Of a stretch of 64,000 bases of DNA, positions 13,092-23,282 are shown in pieces. The position numbers and the translations under genes were made by a program. The stretch's first letter is position 1; each line of letters begins with the position of its first letter. Source of the DNA: Metellina segmentata (Eukaryota > Arthropoda > Arachnida > Araneae > Tetragnathidae); contig OX375876.1 of assembly GCA_947359465.1 (NCBI GenBank), positions 81,056,359-81,120,358 of the forward strand. The letters are read 5' to 3'. Under the pieces are notes generated by a model. The model ran no database searches. It saw nothing but the letters and a program-made list of their open reading frames with translations, and was not told where the DNA came from.

Positions 13092-14430
13092 CTAGGGGGC
13101 TCCGCCCTCTGCTCGCTTACGCTCGACAACCCCCGGGGATTGCTACGCAATACTATTTGGTTTGCTTCGCAAACCAACATTCCTTTCGCAGAGTGAAACT
13201 ATCTGAATAATTTGTATTGTCCTGATTTCACTTTGCGGTCCATCACGTCACAGCGAGGGCTTCGTCCCCTGCCGGCTTACGCTCGCCGACACCCGGGGAT
13301 TGCTACGCAATCCCGTTTGGTTTGCTTCGCAAACCAATACCTCTTACGCAAGTGATTTCACTCTTTTTTGCTTTAACACTTAATGCACCCTAAACTAATA
13401 GCCGCATGAGTAAAAAATCTTCTGCATCTTGTTCCCTGTACAATTTTAAGTAAACCCTGTTAATCTCCAAACTTTACGATGTGTACTTTGTACTTTCTCG
13501 GTAAACCGTCTGAGAACAGAGGGGAAAAAGCGAGCCTTTTTCCTCGCCAAATAAAAATAAATCGTTTTCATGACAATTGTTGCTACGATAAATTTGATAT
13601 CTGGCAAACCCGATAGTCAAAAATACAACAATCCGCGAATACAATGCTCCGCGAATTTGCTACGCGAAATAAAAAATACGAAATTTGTGTCGCCAACTTT
13701 TGATTGCATCGAATTTATTTATGAACCAATTTAAAAAATAATGGTACCGTAAGAAAGAGTACAGTCTGAGGTATACTGCGCTATTTTCAAAATAAAAAAC
13801 TAATAGTAATACGATATAGATATGACAGTTTTAGTTAACGGTTGTAACAAAAAGTAGCGAAAATATCCAAAGATTCCGAATTTTGTATGACCAACTTTTG
13901 ATCGCATCCAATTTAATTATCAACCGATTTCAAAAATAATAGTACCGTAAGAAAGAGTACATTCTGAGGTATACTGCGATATTTTAAAAGTTAAAAAATA
14001 ATAGTAATAAAATATAGATACGGCAGTTTTTAAAAAAAAGTAACAAAAATGTCCTGATTTTTCCCGAATTTCAAAAAAATATTATCAAGAACCAAATTGA
14101 AATTTCAAAAAAAAACCGACGAGCTGCAAAAATTTACGTTGAGAGGTACTCTTTAAAAAAAAACTCACGGCTGAAGACTGAAAATTCTTATGTGTTTTGC
14201 TCACTCGCGGAAGAAATTTCGCTTCTTCAATTTTGACACTTAATAAACCCTAAACTAATAGCCGCATCGGAAAAAAATCTTAATTATTGTCCAGGGAATA
14301 CGATGAAGAACAAACCATGTTAATTTTGTTTTTATCCGATCAGTACTTTCTCGGGAAATCGTTTAAGAATTGAGCTAAACAGCACAGTTTTCAATCCTGC
14401 GGCGGCGAACTTTTTTTTAATTTAGAGAGA
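13092..14430 (-). mobile_element. Non-autonomous Helitron family A, copy 2
   Basis: On the minus strand the element starts TCTCTCTAAATTAAAA after an A (ending at 14430) and finishes with CTAG at 13095-13092 followed by T, as Helitrons do. It is 1,339 bp. The 3' part holds two hairpin cassettes in tandem (13092-13195 and 13251-13365). The body carries two monomers about 198 bp apart (landmark GTACCGTAAG near 13744 and 13942). The 5' part near 14220-14420 matches 17790-18000, 16390-16620 and 45417-45657. No coding capacity. Confidence 0.85.
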
Positions 14431-14935
14431 TAATCGCCCAATGCTTGTGTGTGATTCAATTCAATCTGAAGAGTGTCGTAACGTGTCACCCCATAAATGG
14501 CAATTGCATACACAAACTCGTTTCATTTCTGCATCAGTATTATTTCTTGGAACACTCGTGCCAAATGGAGTTATCTAATTTCATCTTCAGTGAAAGAAGC
14601 ATCTTAGCTATCTTATTAAAAAGAAGAGTATTTATCGAGCTTTTTTCGTAGTACTTTACATCAAGCAGTCATATACATGAATGTCTCTAAACTAAATCAA
14701 CACAATACACAAATATCTTATCAATCTCGTCTTGGTAGATGCTTTCAAATGTTTATACCAACCAACTTAAAATAAATTGCACAATGAATGCTGATTTGGC
14801 AAGACGCTGACATTGAACTTATGTTGAGAATTCACAGCATAAACATTGTTATTTTTACAGCTGAATGAACCATAAATAATGTACAAGCGTACTCAGAGAA
14901 GATAGAGCACTTTAGCCTATTCATTTTATTTGTAA
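14431..14935. other. Unannotated stretch between two Helitrons
   Basis: No recognisable feature. Confidence 0.5.
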
Positions 14936-15540
14936 CTAGCAATACCCACCCGCACAGCGTTGCCGTGACAAAGTTGTGCTTTTGAAAACTCAACCTCTCA
15001 CTAATTTCGACAAAAACAAATTAAACAGCAATAAACAAAAAATTGCATTAATGGTTTTTATTTAAATTTTCAAAAAGTCTTAAAGCTAAAGAAAAAAAAA
15101 GCAAGAAACAATAGAACCTGATGTGACCGAACAGTCTTAACGCTACACCTCACTGATTCCGACAAACAACGTAAATGAATGACACTGTCAGCGAAATCAA
15201 AACCGAGTTAAACAGCAACAAACAAAATTGCGGAAATGATACTAATTAAAAAGTAAGTTATGCCTTTAAAAAGTCTTAACGCTAACCCTCACTGATTCCG
15301 ACAAACAACGTAAATCAAAACCAAATTAAACAGTAATAAACAAAATTGCAGATATACAAATTCAAAAGTAAGTTATGATTTTAAAAAGCCTTAATGCTAA
15401 AACTCACTAATTCGGACAAAAAACGTAAATCAAATTCAAACTGATAAAAATTAACTACGCTATACTTTTAAATAAATCTTAAAACTAAACAAAAAAAAAA
15501 GCAGGAAACAATACAACCTGATGCGACTGCACTGTAAAAA
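14936..15540 (-). mobile_element. Helitron 3' end, family D
   Basis: Reverse-complemented, the left boundary reads GGGTGGGTATTGCTAG followed by T. A short CACGGC...GTG hairpin lies just upstream, which is the canonical Helitron arrangement, unlike the families whose terminal hairpin runs into CTAG. The body is a tandem array. The 5' TC end was not located, so the right boundary is approximate. Confidence 0.65.
14975..15490 (-). repeat. Irregular 115-150 bp tandem repeats in Helitron D
   Basis: Four units share CTCACTGATTCCGACAAA, AACGTAAATCAAA and AACAAAATTG blocks, with landmarks near 14985, 15134, 15273 and 15388. Spacing differs because of internal indels. Confidence 0.75.
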
Positions 15541-15682
15541 AGTGTTAGGATCAAAAAAAATATTTACAGGGTACAAATAAACACTTCGACAATTCGAGTA
15601 GACATCTTTCCTTGAATCTTTGCCACTCCGGAAGGACTCAGTACCTACCCTCCTCTAGGGAGAAGGAGTTAGAAGAATGTAA
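15541..15682. other. Spacer between Helitron D and A copy 3
   Basis: No feature recognised. The true 5' end of Helitron D may lie here. Confidence 0.4.
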
Positions 15683-16623
15683 AAACTTGGAGGCTCCCCC
15701 TCCTGCTCGCTTATGCTCGCCAACCTCCAGGGACTGCGTCCAACACTCCTTTCACAGATCGCATTTGGTTTGCTTCGCAAACCAACATTCCTTTCGCAGA
15801 GTGAATCTCCTGGACAGTGAAACTATCTTAATGATTCGTATAATCCTGATTTGACTTTCCGGTCCATGACGTCACAGCGAGGGCTTCACCCCTTTCTCGC
15901 TTACGATTGCCGACCCCCGGGGATTGCTAAGCAATCCCGTTTAGTTTACTTCGCAATCCAATACTCCTTACGCAAATGATTTCACTTCTTTTTTAACTTT
16001 AACACTTAATGCACTCTAAACTAATTACTAAGCTGTGAATATGACAGTTTTAACAAAAAATAGCGAAAATATTCAAAGATTCCGAATTTTGTATGACCAA
16101 CTTTTGATCGCATCGAATTTATTTATTAACCAATTTCAAAAATAATTATACCGTAAGAAAGTACATTCTGAGGTATACTGCGATATTTTCAAAATTAAAA
16201 ACTAATATTAAGAAGAGTATGACAGTTTAAAAAAAATAACGAAAATGTCCCGAATTTAAAAAAATATTATCAAGAACCAAATTGAAATTTCTAAAAAAAC
16301 TCGACGAGCTGCAAAAATTCACGCTTAGAGGTACTCTTTAAAAAAACTCACGGCTGAAGACTGAAAATTTGTATGTGTTTTGCTCACTCTCGGAAGAAAT
16401 TTCGCTTTTTAAACTTTGAGACTTTATAAACCCTAAACTAATAACCGCATCGGAAAAAGATCCTTACAATTGTCCAGGGACACATAATGAAGAACAAACC
16501 ATGTAAATTTCATATTTTTTTTAATCCGTACTTTCTCGAGAAACCGTCTAAGAATCGAGCTAAACAACACAGTTTTCGATCCTGCGACAGTGGCGACGGT
16601 AACTTTTTTTTAATATTGATAGA
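15683..16623 (-). mobile_element. Helitron family A, copy 3, degraded
   Basis: It is colinear with the copy at 13092-14430: two hairpin cassettes (15683-15800 and 15877-15962), one monomer (GTACC-type landmark near 16150), then the 5' domain ending around 16623. The terminal CTAG has mutated. GCTTATGCTCGCC replaces the usual hairpin 2, and TAA replaces TAC in hairpin 3, so this copy shows hairpin decay. No coding. Confidence 0.75.
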
Positions 16624-16624
16624 A

Positions 16625-17750
16625 ACTGTTCCCATATCAAGTAGTTTGATAGGAACTGATAACACCTGTCATAAGGGTTTCTAAAATGTGCGAAACGAGA
16701 CGAATATTAAATTGAAGGTGAAAAGGTATACTTGACGGTGTCTTTACCACAATTTATTTCTTTCCCTATTAAAATAAAAGCTAAACTGACATGATAATGT
16801 TATAATTTCTGTGACATGCTTAAGTTACTGAAACTAAACATTTCACTCGTTGAAAAAGTATTTTAGATCTTTAAATTGATTGCTGTATATCAGTAGTAAT
16901 TTAATTTGACGAAATGCTAATTTAAATAACACAACTGGTATTCCTTTACACTTCAGTTTCGAAAGAATCAGAATTGTCTTCTGAAATATATTCCAAAAAT
17001 CAAAATTGCATATCCTTAAGAGAGGCAGATACCGTGTGGGCATAAATTAACGTGAAGTGTTCCGAGCCCTCTAGCTAGTAATGTATTGGACGAAATTTGG
17101 TGGGCGTACACAGTGGAACATGGGATTTTGATTTCTAAAACCAAATTAGTTCCAAATGTCGCATCCAGGGGATATTTTGGCGCTGGAAAGTATAGCAGTG
17201 AGAATGATGAATGAGTATATACCAAATGAGACAGTACACATCAATTTTGTTAAGAATGTATGGCAATGTTTATTGTTAATTACAAATGATGTTCAATATG
17301 ACTAGCATTGTGATGTTCTAAGAACTGCATGCGTTGCACCCCCTTTTCAACGGAGACTCTCAACATGTCAGAAGCGTCATGGAGCAACATGTCAGTTAAT
17401 TATTATACCATTGATTGTTGACCCTATCACTATTATTTCCTTTTTTTATTTTTCTTGTAACATGCCCCTGACACACTGTTTGATTAAGTTTTCTTAAATC
17501 CAATCAGCTCGCATTTCGCTAGAATTAATCTTTTAAATTTCTGCTTAAAAGAATTTGTTGTAGACCAAATACCGTATAATTTTTAAACTTTCTGGGAAAT
17601 CTATCGATCTCCACACGCACCAGCATCTCGGAATTTCCCGATGTCCCTGTTCATTACCGTTTGGCGGAGAAAAGGGTTAAACCATATTTTTTTCTATTTC
17701 CATTGTCTAGAGCACCCAATCATAATACAATTCAATACATAATTCAATAA
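16625..17750. other. Unannotated stretch
   Basis: No transposon end or gene recognised. 17040-17230 is less AT-rich than its surroundings but I cannot assign it. Confidence 0.5.
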
Positions 17751-17777
17751 CTTCAAGGGTTGGACATAAATATGGAA

Positions 17778-18754
17778 TCTCTCTATCTCTCTATATTAAA
17801 AAAATGTTTCCGCCGACGCCGCATGATTGAAAACTGTGTTGTTTAGCTCGATTCTTAGACAGTTTCCCGAGAAAGTACTGATCGGAAAAAAACAAAATTA
17901 ACATGATTTGTTCTTCATCGTATTCCCTGGACAATTATTAAGATTTTTTTTTCCGATGCGGCTATTAGTTTAGGGTTTATTAAGTGTCAAAATTGAAGAA
18001 GCAAAATTTCTTCCTCGAGTGAGCAAAACACATACAAATTTTCAGTTTTGAGTCGTGAGGTTTTTTTTAAGAGTACCTCTCAACGTAAATTTTTGCAGCT
18101 CGTCGAGTTTTTTATTTTAATTTCAATTTGGTTCTTGTTAATATTTTTTTGAAATTCGGGAAAAATCGGGACATTTTTGTTACTTTTTCTTAAAACTGCC
18201 GTATCTGTATCTTATTACTATTAGTTTTTAATTTTTAAAATATCGCAGTATACCTCAGAATGTACTCTTTCTTACGGTACTATTATTTTTTAAATCGGTT
18301 AATAATTAAATTGGATGCGACCAAAAGTGGGTCATACAAAATTCGAAATTTTTGGATATTTTCGCTACTTTCTGCTAAAATCGTTATATCTACAGCAGAA
18401 AACATTATTTTTTTAAATTGAGAACATCACTGAATACATTACATTACACTCTTTCTTATGGTACTATTATTTTTCAAATTGGTTAATAAATAAAATCGAT
18501 GCAATTAAAAGTGGGTCATACAATTTTCTGAACTTTCAGATCGTAATTTCCTTTACAAAACTAAAACTGTCATATCTATATCGTATTACTATTAGTTTTT
18601 AATTTTGAAAATATCGAAATATACCTCAGAATATACTCTTTCTGACGGTACAATTATTTTAAAAATTGGTTCATAAATAAATTCGATGCAATCAAAAGTT
18701 GGTGACACAAATTTCGTTGGCGAGCGTAAGCGAGCAGGGGGCGGAGCCCCCTAG
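17778..18754 (+). mobile_element. Complete non-autonomous Helitron family A, copy 1
   Basis: The 5' end is TCTCTCTATC after an A, and the 3' end is CTAG (18751-18754) before a T. There is no target duplication. Joining the flanks restores the Tc1 terminal repeat seen intact at 39040-39099, so both ends are proven by an internal empty site. The body has three monomers 184 and 187 bp apart (landmarks 18271, 18455, 18642). The 3' end holds GCGAGC-GTAA-GCGAGC followed by stem AGGGGGC/GCCCCCT with a GGA loop that runs into CTAG. There is no ORF, so it relied on enzymes made elsewhere. Confidence 0.93.
18717..18754 (+). repeat. Terminal double hairpin of Helitron A copy 1
   Basis: Two adjacent hairpins abut the 3' terminus. 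The first has GC-rich stems closed by tandem G-A/A-G mismatches and a GTAA loop. The second has a 7-bp stem and a GGA triloop. Canonical Helitrons leave about ten bases between hairpin and CTRR; here the stem overlaps CTAG. Confidence 0.85.
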
Positions 18755-18758
18755 TCAT

Positions 18759-19808
18759 TTAAAAAATAACATGTAACCTTGCCAAATATGTTGTAGGGAA
18801 ACAGTTGGCATTCAAAACAGCTTGAAGTCTTCTCGGAATGGATAAATACAGTTCCTGTATGCTTTCAAAAGTAAATCGTGAACCATTCTTCCGGCAAAAC
18901 GGTGGCAAGCTCAGATAACGATGATGGCGGTGGATAGCGATCACGCACTTTCCTCTCCAATGTAGACCACAAAGATTCAATAATATTGAGGTCTGGTGAC
19001 TGTGGTGGCCAGGGGAGATGGAACGAATCATCCTCGTGCCAAGTAAACCTCTCCTGGAAGAAGCGAGCTGTATGAATTGGGGCTTTATTGTCTTAGATGA
19101 AACCATCACCATTGAGGAACAAAGTTTGTAACATGGGATGGACTTGATCGGCCAAAATGTTCACACAATCCTAGGCCTTAATGTGCCCTTACAGATTGTT
19201 GATTACAGAAAACCACAATATGGCTGCTCAAACCATCACAGAACCCCCGCCATGTTTCGCTCTTGACAACATGTAGTCTCTATTATTGGCTTGGGATGGC
19301 GTTCGCCAGATGTAAACTCGGCCAGAAATGGGAAACAGTGTGAAACAAGACTCATCCGACCAAATTACTATCTTCCATTGCTCTTATTCTCGGCTTTATC
19401 ACTTTAACATCACTTTTTCCATGTTACAGGTATTAACATCACTGATGAACGGTTTTTGAATTCCAGCTCGGACAGAAATACCCTGCTTATGGAGCTCCCT
19501 TCTTATTGTTTTGGTACTCACATGGTTCGTGAGCACGACATTCATTTCAGTAGTAACTTTTGCAGCTGTGGTCTTCTTATTTTTAGTCACAATCACCTTT
19601 AATAATCGTTTGTCACTTTCACTCTACACACACTTTCGTCCGCACTGTGATTTAGCGGATGATGTTTATCCTCTTTTGAAATATGCGGAATAAATCTTAG
19701 ATACAGTACCTCTTCACACAGAAAGACTTCGGCTACCTTGCTGTCGGAAGCATCCACCAGACGAGCTCCTACAATTTCCTCACGTTCGAAGTCTGTTAGC
19801 TCTGACAT
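18759..19808 (-). pseudogene. Tc1-like transposase pseudogene (D-x37-E)
   Basis: A DDE transposase that moved a TA-targeting element. It begins with MSELTDFEREEIVGA (19808 downward). A middle block around 19596-19399 reads KNKKTTAAKVTTEMNVVL then TIRRELHKQGIS, part of the paired-like DNA-binding domain. The C-terminal block holds DNKAPIHTA and then PPQSPDLNIIESLW. I count 37 residues between the second Asp and the Glu, not the 34 of classical Tc1. It ends in IPRRLQAVLNAN. At least two frameshifts and several stops break it. Confidence 0.85.
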
Positions 19809-19980
19809 GATGCAATTACAACTTCACACAGAATAGTGCCCTGACAAAGACTGACCTGTGCAGCTTAGATTACGACGTTATATAAGTGGTGTTACTAGGC
19901 GAAAACAGCGCCACCTACACATTCCACAAGAATAGACATTTCTTATAAAGCATGAATTTTACGAGGTGTCTGGACCTACA

Positions 19981-21315
19981 TAGAGTGCCTATATAATAAG
20001 AGTGGCGACATACGGGAAACACTTTCTGATTGGCTTAAAGACCTTTTTTACCGCCCGAAGCGGTCTTTTCCCAGCTCCCGTAGACTTAACATGGGAACTT
20101 TTTTTTGTGTTCGAGAAAAACGTGTGTATATTAAATTAAAAAGAAAATATAGCTTATTCGTGTTCCATTTCGTGTTCTTGAATGTTTATTTATAATTATT
20201 TTAGTGTTTTGTCAATGTAAATTTGAAGACTTTTTAAATAGCTTTTTTTTGAACAACATGCTGTTTCCCGCTACTTTGGCGATGTAAACATCGCGCCAAA
20301 GGCAGTTAGCAAGTTTTAAACTTTTGATAATGCGTTGTTTTTTTTAGCTGTTTCCTTATTATAGGTTTTCAATAACCTAAGCCGAATTGAATCATCAGAA
20401 AAGCAGAGAGTAAATTGTAGCAATGCTTTATATAAAAAGAATAAAAGAAATGTTTATATAAAAGTGTTATTTTTTATGCAAACTTTCATCTTTATTTTGC
20501 TGCTAGATCTCGGAACAAAACCACCACATCAACATTTATCTGTGAATTTGGATATAAATGCGTACAAATGCTGTTAACTATTTTTTATCTTGAGATTATT
20601 CTTGTATGTTTAGGCCAATATTTGCTCATAATTTAGTTTCAATCTGTTAATTCTATTTTTCATATGAAAATGTGGTAGATTTTTTAACAAATGTGTACTG
20701 ATGGTGTTGATTATTTTTGAAATTACATGTATTTTGACTTGTATAAATGGATGAAACTTAAAATTAAATTTAAGTGGGTTAAAATTTTGTGTTGTGCATT
20801 AAAAAGGTCAAATAAAAATGTTCAGTATCTTTTCTGGTTCGGTTAATGTAAGGAAAGGATTAATCACACTAAAAAAAACTACATGTGTTGAACAGTTGGT
20901 TGAAAGAAAGTTTTATTTTAAGGAACTATCCATTAATAGTAGGACATTTCAAATCTATTTTTTATTTAATGTTATAAAAGTAATGCGTAAACTTCTACCA
21001 CACAGCATGGAAAGATTTTAAAGAAAAAACTTGTGCCTGAGAGAAACAACACATCAGATCTTATTTTATTTAACACTGAAATTATAAGCTTAACTTTATT
21101 CATTTTCTTGTTAATATTCACGAAAACAAGTTCAATAAGTCGTGAGCATAAAAATTACGGGACATAAACTCTATCGCCAAAAGAAAGAGAGAGGAGGAAA
21201 TGTGGGAAACCGATGGAAAAAACATATTCGTCCAGCAACCGATGATTCTGGTAGAAAAATGGCTGCCGCGCATGTGCATTGGGCCTGTCGCCACTCTTAT
21301 TATATAGGCACTCTA
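19981..21315. mobile_element. Non-autonomous DNA transposon, perfect 30-bp TIRs
   Basis: The ends are exact inverted repeats of 30 bp beginning TAGAGTGCCTATATAATAAG and finishing in a GGCGACA segment. They are flanked by the 8-bp duplication GACCTACA (19973-19980 and 21316-21323). The 1,335-bp interior is AT-rich, with no transposase motif on either strand. An 8-bp duplication fits hAT, P or Merlin superfamilies. The long perfect TIR is unlike the short TIRs of the hATs in this window, so I leave the superfamily open. Perfect TIRs suggest relatively recent activity. Confidence 0.85.
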
Positions 21316-21323
21316 GACCTACA

Positions 21324-21716
21324 GACCACACTTTTTGATAAAAAGTATCATCTTTACACATGTGGGTTTAATTTTCTGCTTCCATTAACAACAGTAGGAA
21401 TCTTTAGATGATTGATTAACAAAATGACCATACTTCCCATTTCAGATTGAATTACTTCCTGTATTTGCTCGTTTGTTCCGGTCCTTTGCCCTGACATGAA
21501 GCAACAAGCTTTAAGTTCGAATCCCATGGATTTTTATGGTAGTTCGGAACACATTTTGTCGTAGGTCCCCTGTCTCGTGCAGTAAAAACGATTTGCATAA
21601 GATGCAACTCAGGTCTTACTTCGGTCCCCTGAAAGAGTTTCTGTAAGTGGACGCTTTTTTCCGATCCGTGTGTGATTAACTTACTTATTATTTAATTACA
21701 TTCTCTATTGTCGACA
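21324..21716. other. Unannotated stretch
   Basis: A B-box-like GTTCGAATCCC occurs near 21516, possibly from an old SINE head, but I cannot define an element. Confidence 0.4.
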
Positions 21717-21718
21717 TA

Positions 21719-22232
21719 CAGGGTTTGGACAAAAATATAGAAACACCTCGTGAAATGCATGCTTGAAAATAAATGTTTATTCTAGTGAAATGTGTAGATG
21801 GCGCTGGTGTTTTCACATAATGACGCCGCTTATACAACGTCGTAAATACGATGCGTAGGTCAGTCGTTGTCGGTGCACTGTTCTGTGAAGTTGTAATTGC
21901 ATCATGTCAGAGCTAACATGGGCAAATTGTTGAAACTCGTCTGGTGGGTGCTTCCGTAATCAAGGTAGTCGAAGTGTTTAGTGTTTCAAGGGGTACTGTA
22001 TCTACGATTCATTCTGCATATTTAAAAAGCGGAAAAACATCATCCGCTAAATTACAGCGCGGACGAAAGTGTGTGTTGAGTGAAAGTGACATACGATTAT
22101 TAAAGGGGATTGTGACATGTCCATCCCATGGTACAAACTTTGTTCCCCAATGGTGATGGTGTCTTCCAAGAGAACAAAGCCACTGTTCACACAGCTCACA
22201 TCGTCCAGGACAGGTTTTCTGAGCACGAGGAT
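21719..22232 (+). mobile_element. Internally deleted Tc1-like copy (D-x37-E family)
   Basis: After TA (21717-21718) the left terminus begins CAGGGTTTGGACAAAAATAT, the best-preserved end of this family here. The leader and start (ATGTCAGAGCTAACA near 21904) match 38023. Coding for the helix-turn-helix, VSRGTVSTIHSAYLKSGKTS, is followed at about 22117 by a jump straight to the catalytic-domain segment equivalent to 38695-38800. The copy stops at about 22232 without a right terminus. It is non-functional. Confidence 0.85.
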
Positions 22233-22594
22233 TATTTTGTAAATATTTATTAGCACATTATTAGCGTTTGATTATCCGATTTTTCTATGTTATTGAGAGA
22301 GAAAATCATATTGCATAATTTTATACATAAACTAAAACGTAATTAAAATAAGTTATGCAGTTCTTGAAAAGAAGTTATTTTTATGACAATAATATTGTAA
22401 AATTCATATTTTACACTTTTTTGTTCGTGTTGTGTTGCATGCTTGAGCACTAGGTAAATTGCATCATTACCGTGATGCTAAGTAAATAATTGCACTTGAC
22501 TTTTCCTATTTATCCAGGAACGACAAATTAATTAATAATCGACGTATAAAAATTTTGGCATAAAGTAGGGGTATATACGTGTTATTAGTTAGTA
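22233..22594. other. Unannotated AT-rich stretch
   Basis: No feature recognised. Confidence 0.5.
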
Positions 22595-22722
22595 GGTAAT
22601 TAACGTCACACTGGAGCAACACACTGGCTATTGGCGACGTTCAGGGATCAATCTTGAAGGGAAAGATCCAATGACAACGCCTCATAATTTTGAACCATTC
22701 TCAGATGACGGGAACGCCTGCT
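22595..22722 (-). mobile_element. SINE 3'-end fragment
   Basis: This matches the reverse complement of the 3' half of the full SINE at 63550-63885. Shared blocks are AACGTC, GAGCAACACA, GGCTATTG-GCGAC, GGATCA, CTCATAATTTTGAACC and CAGATGACG. The tRNA-like head is absent. Confidence 0.75.
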
Positions 22723-23282
22723 AATCCTTTGCTCTTTTCAACTGGAATACCGCAGTCCTTTGGCGTAAGGAAATTTCCTTTAAGTTCACAGTTTTCACAA
22801 TATGCTCTGCATTAAATTATTTAATACAGCAATTGATTTGCAAGCTAATTCGACGCCGAAAGCAATGATAAATTTTGTACAATTTTTGTAGTTCTCTATC
22901 TTGCGCAAGTTGTAAATTGTGAGTTTTTGCGCATAAACCCAGTTTGTTCAGTTGATAATTTCGAAATTATTAAAATAATTACATTTTTCTTGCAAAAACT
23001 CATTTAAATATTTGGATTTAGAAATGGACTTTCCATGTGTAAAGAAGCTTGCAGCAGAATAAGTACCATATATTTGCACACCAAAACATGCAGATTTTCC
23101 TTTTTCACAATTTAGAAATTTTTCACAAAGCAAACATTTTTACAAACTAGTCGAAATTGCTTAGTTTTTAGCTATTTATGGGAATCTAAATTCGTTTTAG
23201 CAAACGTAATGTACCAGTAAACAGAGAAATTATATTAACAGTAACTAGAGTATAATATAATTACTCGAAATCAGTAATTAAT
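22723..23282. other. Unannotated AT-rich stretch
   Basis: No feature recognised. Confidence 0.5.

Larger units (their letters stand above)
17756..19972 (-). mobile_element. Tc1-like element (D-x37-E family), split by a Helitron
   Basis: The element is homologous throughout to the copy at 37839-39099, in inverse orientation. Its 3' terminal repeat begins GGGTTGGACATAAATATGG (about 17757-17775), is cut at 17777/17778 by a 977-bp Helitron, and resumes at 18755. The other end is degraded near CGAGGTGT (19963-19970). There the expected GGACAAAAAT portion is shortened and the 30-bp-TIR element at 19981 follows. Confidence 0.85.

Noticed and set aside
12346..18754. CRISPR-like array of regularly spaced palindromes
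   Set aside because: Repeats are hairpins of different sequence in a fixed order within transposon ends; no constant repeat with variable spacers, and the DNA is eukaryotic.
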